Both the position numbers and the translations under genes were made by a program. 42,524 bases of DNA from JALHNI01 sp031367405 (GTDB lineage: Bacteria; Acidobacteriota; Terriglobia; Bryobacterales; Bryobacteraceae), in assembly GCA_031367405.1 (NCBI GenBank), contig JANLPT010000159.1, positions 1 through 42,524 of the forward strand. The letters are read 5' to 3'. Under the pieces are notes generated by a model. It ran no database searches. It was not told the DNA's origin and was given only the letters and a program-made list of their open reading frames with translations. Below, one piece after another: positions 41,128 to 42,524 of this stretch; positions within the stretch are counted from its first letter, which is position 1, and every line of letters starts with the position of its first letter.

Positions 41128-42524
41128 TTGCGTATCGCTCTTCTGCTGGCGGCCGGTTGTTGTTGGGCCGCCGACGATCCGTTCGGCGTTGCCCTCTACG
41201 CGAAGCACTGCGCCGCCTGCCACGATGCGCCCGACCCACAGAGCCGCATCCCGGCCAAGTCGGTGCTGCAGAAGATGCCGGCCGCCACGATCATCCGGGC
41301 TCTCGCTTCGGGCGTAATGAAGCAGCAGGGCGCGGCTTTGTCCCGCGTAGAGCAACTCTCGGTCGCGAAGTTGCTCGGCTCTTCGGAGACCGTGGTGAAC
41401 CCGCCTTCCCAAAATCCTTGCCCCGCCGGTGACTGGAAGCCTCGCGCTTCGTCCAGCGACTGGACCGGATGGGCCAACAGCGACGCCAACTGGCGCTTCC
41501 AGCCGAAGCCCGGCTTAGCCGCCGCTGCGGTCCCCAACCTGAAGCTGAAGTGGGCCTTTGGCTTCCCCGGTGGCACCTCCGTGCGCGCCCAGCCCACCGT
41601 CTTCGCGGGCCGCCTCTTTGTCGGCTCCCACGACGGCACCGTCTATGCCCTCGATGCCGCGACGGGTTGCCAGCATTGGAGCACTACGGTGCCCGCGCCC
41701 ATCCGCACGGCCATCGCCATCGGCCAGGTGCAAGGCCGCTCGATCTTGCTGGCCGGCGACAGCGCGGGTTATCTGCACGCCCTCGACTCCACCACCGGCG
41801 CGCCCCTTTGGAAGCTCCACCTCGACGAGCATCCGGCCGCCTTGGTCACCGCGACGCCCGTCATTCATCAAGGCCGCGTCTATGCCGGCGTCGCTTCTTA
41901 TGAAGAGTCTTCGGCCACCAATCGCACTTACATTTGTTGTAGCTTCCGTGGCAGCGTGGTGGCCGTCGATGGCCTAAATGGCAAGTTACTCTGGAAGACT
42001 TACACCATTGACACCGTAGCCAAGGCCGGGCCGATCTCCAAGCGCGGCAAGCCCACCATAGGTCCGTCTGGCGTAGGCGTCTGGAGCGCGGTTACGCTCG
42101 ATCCCGCTCATGGCGTGATGTATGTTACCACCGGCGACAATTACTCCGACCCCCCAACGCCGAACTCCGACGCTGTGATGGCTTTGTCGCTCGATACGGG
42201 CAAGCTCCAATGGGTGAAGCAGATCCTGGCCAACGATGCCTTCAATTCGTCCTGCGCCAATCCCGAGAAATTCAATTGCCCGGATTCCGACGGGCCGGAC
42301 CATGACCTCGGCGCTTCCGCCATGCTGGTGAATCTAGCAGGCACACGCCGCGCGCTGATCCTCGCGCAGAAATCAGGCGAAGTACATGCCGTGGATCCGG
42401 ACAAGCAAGGCGAAGTCCTGTGGCATGCCCGTGTCGGCCAAGGCGGCGTGCTAGGCGGCATTCAGTGGGGCATCAGCACCGACGGCCGGCTCGCCTACGC
42501 CGCCGTATCTGATCTCGGCTTTGG
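41128..42524 (+). CDS. Cytochrome c - PQQ-type propeller fusion, PVA-dehydrogenase-like (partial at 3' end)
   Basis: The reading frame from TTG 41128 is open to the window end, so the stop lies outside; at least 465 residues are visible. GGAAG (41118-41122) lies five bases upstream. A short signal peptide (LRIALLLAAGCCWA) precedes one haem motif CAACH (residues 28-32) in a small cytochrome domain, then a beta-propeller with repeated W/TG blade motifs (WAFGFPGGTSV, DAATGCQHW, DSTTGAPLWK, DGLNGKLLWK, SLDTGKLQWVK). DHDLGASAML and GGVLGGIQWG are shared with polyvinyl-alcohol dehydrogenase-type quinohaemoproteins, which carry haem and PQQ in one chain. Substrate here is unknown. It is the last visible gene of the 37.8-42.5 kb cluster. 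Confidence 0.88.
   Translation, partial: MRIALLLAAGCCWAADDPFGVALYAKHCAACHDAPDPQSRIPAKSVLQKMPAATIIRALASGVMKQQGAALSRVEQLSVAKLLGSSETVVNPPSQNPCPAGDWKPRASSSDWTGWANSDANWRFQPKPGLAAAAVPNLKLKWAFGFPGGTSVRAQPTVFAGRLFVGSHDGTVYALDAATGCQHWSTTVPAPIRTAIAIGQVQGRSILLAGDSAGYLHALDSTTGAPLWKLHLDEHPAALVTATPVIHQGRVYAGVASYEESSATNRTYICCSFRGSVVAVDGLNGKLLWKTYTIDTVAKAGPISKRGKPTIGPSGVGVWSAVTLDPAHGVMYVTTGDNYSDPPTPNSDAVMALSLDTGKLQWVKQILANDAFNSSCANPEKFNCPDSDGPDHDLGASAMLVNLAGTRRALILAQKSGEVHAVDPDKQGEVLWHARVGQGGVLGGIQWGISTDGRLAYAAVSDLGF

Overview
The window looks like chromosomal DNA from an Acidobacteriota, most likely the Bryobacterales/Solibacter group. This is an inference from gene content. The DNA is GC-rich by eye. A secreted protein ends in the TIGR03437-type C-terminal domain typical of Solibacter. 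Another secreted protein has the Cys-bounded C-terminal domain I associate with the same group. There are several quinoprotein dehydrogenase and cytochrome c sets, two secreted proteins with the GIW / WEGDTLVVD motifs, and a decayed member of an acidobacterial protein family with an HGLT motif. No tRNA, rRNA, CRISPR array or intact insertion sequence was found.

Layout. 1-6.2 kb: two large exported proteins on +, ending at a strong bidirectional terminator (6201-6237). 6.2-7.2 kb: on -, an ECF sigma factor overlapping a small one-TM protein that ends in a CxxCH motif. 7.2-9.3 kb: on +, an SGNH hydrolase and a ThuA-domain protein. 9.3-10.9 kb: on -, a radical SAM protein and a small unknown protein. 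11.1-16.8 kb: on -, a housekeeping operon lptB, MutS-like membrane ATPase, rpoN, hpf, rapZ. 16.9-26.5 kb: on +, an M16 peptidase, a 51-residue unknown protein and a complete-looking Pil-Chp/Pix-type chemosensory operon: TPR-zinc ribbon-REC, REC, CheW, PilJ-like receptor, ChpA-like hybrid kinase, CheW-like. 26.6-27.65 kb: a GlcG/HbpS-like protein and a roughly 600-base region with a pseudogene remnant. 27.65-33.3 kb: on +, two successive dihaem cytochrome c plus PQQ-dehydrogenase pairs, then an exported protein. 33.3-37.7 kb: cupin, threonine/serine dehydratase, D-2-hydroxyacid dehydrogenase, zinc-ribbon membrane protein, a cytochrome-like lipoprotein and a tandem UspA protein. 37.8-42.5 kb: on +, two paralogous membrane proteins, two paralogous secreted proteins, a DUF6152-like protein and a cytochrome-PQQ propeller fusion that runs off the window end.

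How genes may work together. The chemosensory genes overlap or lie within about 25 bases of each other and probably control type IV pili or surface motility; cheR and cheB are absent here. The two quinoprotein/cytochrome pairs overlap by four bases at key junctions, which suggests co-translated periplasmic dehydrogenases with their electron acceptors. The lptB-rpoN-hpf-rapZ order matches the proteobacterial rpoN locus but lacks ptsN and carries an unexpected MutS-family membrane ATPase. The most unusual items are the sigma factor with a CxxCH-bearing membrane partner, the MutS-like gene in the rpoN operon, the TPR-zinc ribbon-REC fusion, and the 37.8-42.5 kb secreted/membrane gene set.
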